Shown: in pieces, positions 62,363-64,000 of the stretch
How positions within the stretch are numbered: position 1 is the stretch's first letter
How the letters are laid out: every line of letters starts with the position of its first letter
Assembly (NCBI GenBank): GCA_025656455.1
Contig: JAHXHS010000001.1
Location: 124,001 to 188,000, forward strand
Length of the DNA stretch: 64,000 nt
Direction of reading: 5' to 3'
Origin: Candidatus Thiodiazotropha sp. (ex Epidulcina cf. delphinae)
GTDB taxonomy: Bacteria > Pseudomonadota > Gammaproteobacteria > Chromatiales > Chromatiaceae
Notes under the pieces: model-generated
Databases searched by the model: none
The model's input: only the letters and a program-made list of their open reading frames with translations
Told to the model about the DNA's origin: nothing
Program-made: the position numbers and the translations under genes

Positions 62363-63331
62363 ATGCAAATCCATGAAGTATTGGAGCAGTTTCTTTCCCA
62401 CTGTCGTCATAGCAAAAAGCTTTCTGACCACACTCTCCGCGCATATACCATTGACCTTGAGCAATTCAAGGAATTTGCAAAGAAAAACCAAGATATCACT
62501 ACATGTGATCGGAACCTTATTCGAGGCTTCCTGCAACACCTATTTGAGGTCCGTGGTCTTAAGGAAAGCAGCGTCAAACGACGAATGGCCTGCTTAAAAG
62601 CTATGTTTGGGTGGCTTGAAGATGAAATGGTGATTGAAAGAACCCCCTTCTACCGCCTTTCATTAAAAATAAAACTCCCTAAAAAACTACCGCGAGCAGT
62701 ACCCCGGACAGAGCTCAATATATTGCTTACTACTCCACTTAGATCGCTCGGTTTCAAAAGCCGAAAGGCCTATGGCACCAATAATTTTCTGAAAGCTGGA
62801 AATACCAGGCAGGGTTTTATCCAGTTAACCACTTTGCTTAGCCTGGAAATTCTCTTTGCCACGGGCGCCAGAGTCGGGGAGTTAACCCAAATAAAATTAT
62901 CCGACATCGATCTGAGTGAAGGAGTCATAAAGATCAAGGGAAAAGGAAATCGGGAACGGCAGGTATATCTTCCAGATGAATATAGCTGCACCTTGGTCCG
63001 TGCATATTCAGATGTACGAACCAAGTATTCACCTGAAACCGATAAGCTACTGATCAATACTCGCGGTGGTTCAGCTAGTACGCAGTTAATTCGGCTCTAT
63101 ATCCGTATGGCCAGCGAGCGAGCCAATATGGAACTTAGAGTCACACCTCACATGCTCCGGCACTCTACGGCTACTCACCTTCTTGTTGCAGGTTTGGATA
63201 TCAGATTTGTTCAACGCCTTCTTGGCCATCAGAGCATAACTACGACGGAGATATATACACATGTAGGAAATACTGAACTGAAATCTGCTGTCTGCAAAAA
63301 CCACCCTATAGGAGAAATTATGGAAGGATAG
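62363..63331 (+). CDS. Tyrosine recombinase (XerC/XerD-like integrase)
   Basis: A 322-residue site-specific recombinase. SAM-like N-terminal domain at about 1-90 (LEQFLSHCRHSKKLSDHTLRAYTIDLEQF) and catalytic domain after about 105. Catalytic residues are Arg170 (ATGARVGEL), His263 and Arg266 (HMLRHS), His near 289 (LGHQSITTTEIYTH) and Tyr298. The ATG at 62363 has GGAG eight bases upstream; an earlier ATG at 62300 lacks such a site. It is 1.3 kb from the tRNA-Arg fragment and is the likely integrase of the element, although it is not directly adjacent to it. Confidence 0.93.
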   Translation: MQIHEVLEQFLSHCRHSKKLSDHTLRAYTIDLEQFKEFAKKNQDITTCDRNLIRGFLQHLFEVRGLKESSVKRRMACLKAMFGWLEDEMVIERTPFYRLSLKIKLPKKLPRAVPRTELNILLTTPLRSLGFKSRKAYGTNNFLKAGNTRQGFIQLTTLLSLEILFATGARVGELTQIKLSDIDLSEGVIKIKGKGNRERQVYLPDEYSCTLVRAYSDVRTKYSPETDKLLINTRGGSASTQLIRLYIRMASERANMELRVTPHMLRHSTATHLLVAGLDIRFVQRLLGHQSITTTEIYTHVGNTELKSAVCKNHPIGEIMEG

Positions 63332-63407
63332 TAGTGATAACTATTAATTATCATGAAAGAGACAAATCACCTTTTAGTTTTATTGGTAGGAATGGGCGGT
63401 GCAATTG

Positions 63408-63995
63408 TCAGAAGATTGACCTATTAGCTATTGAGCTCAAAACCCAAAAGGCCATACCACTCAGGAGCAAGCCGGCCACAACAGACCACAAAATACCATT
63501 CTGATATCTTATTCGGTTTTGAAGCAATGTAAAGACATCATCAAACCTATCCGCTACATCGAGAAGCTCGGTCCTTAACTGCCGCTTCTGTCGCCCAACT
63601 TCGGGCTTTATTACTTCCAGAGTATGTGCTTGATTTATAAGCAATAGAATCATGAAGACTCCGAATATCAAGGCACCCAACAGCACAGCCATGTTAGTTA
63701 TGAAAATAGAGTCAATAGCATCTGCTTTCTTTAACTGGATAGCCACAACCACAGTAGCCGCCGGTATTCCGAGCAGCTGCCCTTGGATTTCCGAAATAAC
63801 TTTGTGGATTTTTGTCGTGTACTCAACCTTCAGTGATTCGATCTCATCTCGTACTTTTTCATAGGAAAAAGCGGACAGAAATACCGCATGTTGCGACTTT
63901 GCATCAGACAGAATTGATTCTAGGTTCCGTAAAACATAATGAAGTCTGTCATTCGCTGTAACTCCACGAGTCTGCAGAATTACAACATTTGCCAT
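63408..63995 (-). CDS. Hypothetical membrane protein with three hydrophobic segments, possibly incomplete
   Basis: A protein of at least 195 residues: a charged N-terminal half with helical character (about 15-70), hydrophobic segments at about 73-87, 95-120 and 168-188, and a charged loop between the last two. The ATG at 63995 is five bases from the window edge and no stop is seen upstream, so the gene may start further right. I recognise no family. The arrangement (soluble helical N-terminus followed by membrane helices) resembles small effectors of phage-defence systems, but this is weak evidence. Confidence 0.6.
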   Translation of the reverse strand: MANVVILQTRGVTANDRLHYVLRNLESILSDAKSQHAVFLSAFSYEKVRDEIESLKVEYTTKIHKVISEIQGQLLGIPAATVVVAIQLKKADAIDSIFITNMAVLLGALIFGVFMILLLINQAHTLEVIKPEVGRQKRQLRTELLDVADRFDDVFTLLQNRIRYQNGILWSVVAGLLLSGMAFWVLSSIANRSIF

Positions 63996-64000
63996 GACCT

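Noticed and set aside
1..64000. CRISPR array
   Set aside because: No series of direct repeats separated by equal spacers; repeated sequences are palindromic elements at scattered sites.

Overview
The window looks like chromosomal DNA of a gammaproteobacterium. Class III PHA synthase genes (phaC-phaE with phaA, phaR, phaP, phaB), several multi-PAS GGDEF/EAL proteins, a ValS close to the E. coli type and a fused VTT-flavin oxidoreductase fit a Chromatiales-like or sulfur-oxidising lineage (inference; no rRNA gene is present). Coding density is high, but intergenic space is crowded with inverted-repeat elements.

Layout. 1-13.5 kb: end of a COG0701-type permease, a very large PAS/GAF/GGDEF/EAL protein, a DUF523/DUF1722 protein, a cNMP-binding protein with a PstS-like protein, and a LuxPQ-like pair (periplasmic binding protein overlapping a membrane GGDEF/EAL protein). 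13.8-20.2 kb: the PHA locus, with phaE-phaC divergent from phaA, then phaR, phaP and phaB; candidate PhaR operators lie at phaP and between phaE and phaA. 20.5-30.5 kb: VTT-flavoprotein fusion, a secreted Cys-rich protein, ppdK and valS. 30.6-42.2 kb: a 1743-residue secreted beta-helix/metallopeptidase of A+T-rich composition, a half-PPDK protein, a DUF2267 protein and a 1144-residue orphan. 42.6-53 kb: a zinc-ribbon protein with a perfect ten-residue QF period, AidB-like acyl-CoA dehydrogenase, intradiol dioxygenase, spermidine-synthase-like protein, RRM protein, DUF5062 protein, a DUF4143 ATPase and an SNF2 helicase coupled to a SWIM/XRE protein. 53.7-60.6 kb: a cluster containing rtcB, archease and a polynucleotide-kinase (Clp1-like) domain fused to a tRNase Z-like domain, with a Pro-rich small protein and a phosphoribosyltransferase. 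61-64 kb: a probable integrated element, with a tRNA-Arg 3' fragment, an integrase remnant, a HigBA-like toxin-antitoxin pair and a tyrosine recombinase.

Two things stand out. First, the RNA end-processing cluster combines all the activities needed to trim, phosphorylate and ligate broken RNA. Secondly, a set of short non-coding elements (451, 19144, 27280, 47253, 48997, 53297, 59802 and decayed copies) shares one architecture: terminal inverted repeats of about 25-31 bp enclosing two separate hairpins, so that a single strand could fold as a three-way junction. The terminal repeats and hairpin arms differ from copy to copy while parts of the hairpin cores are conserved. Several copies are flanked by direct repeats of the form YTAG, one copy has inserted into another, and that nested pair separates archease from rtcB.
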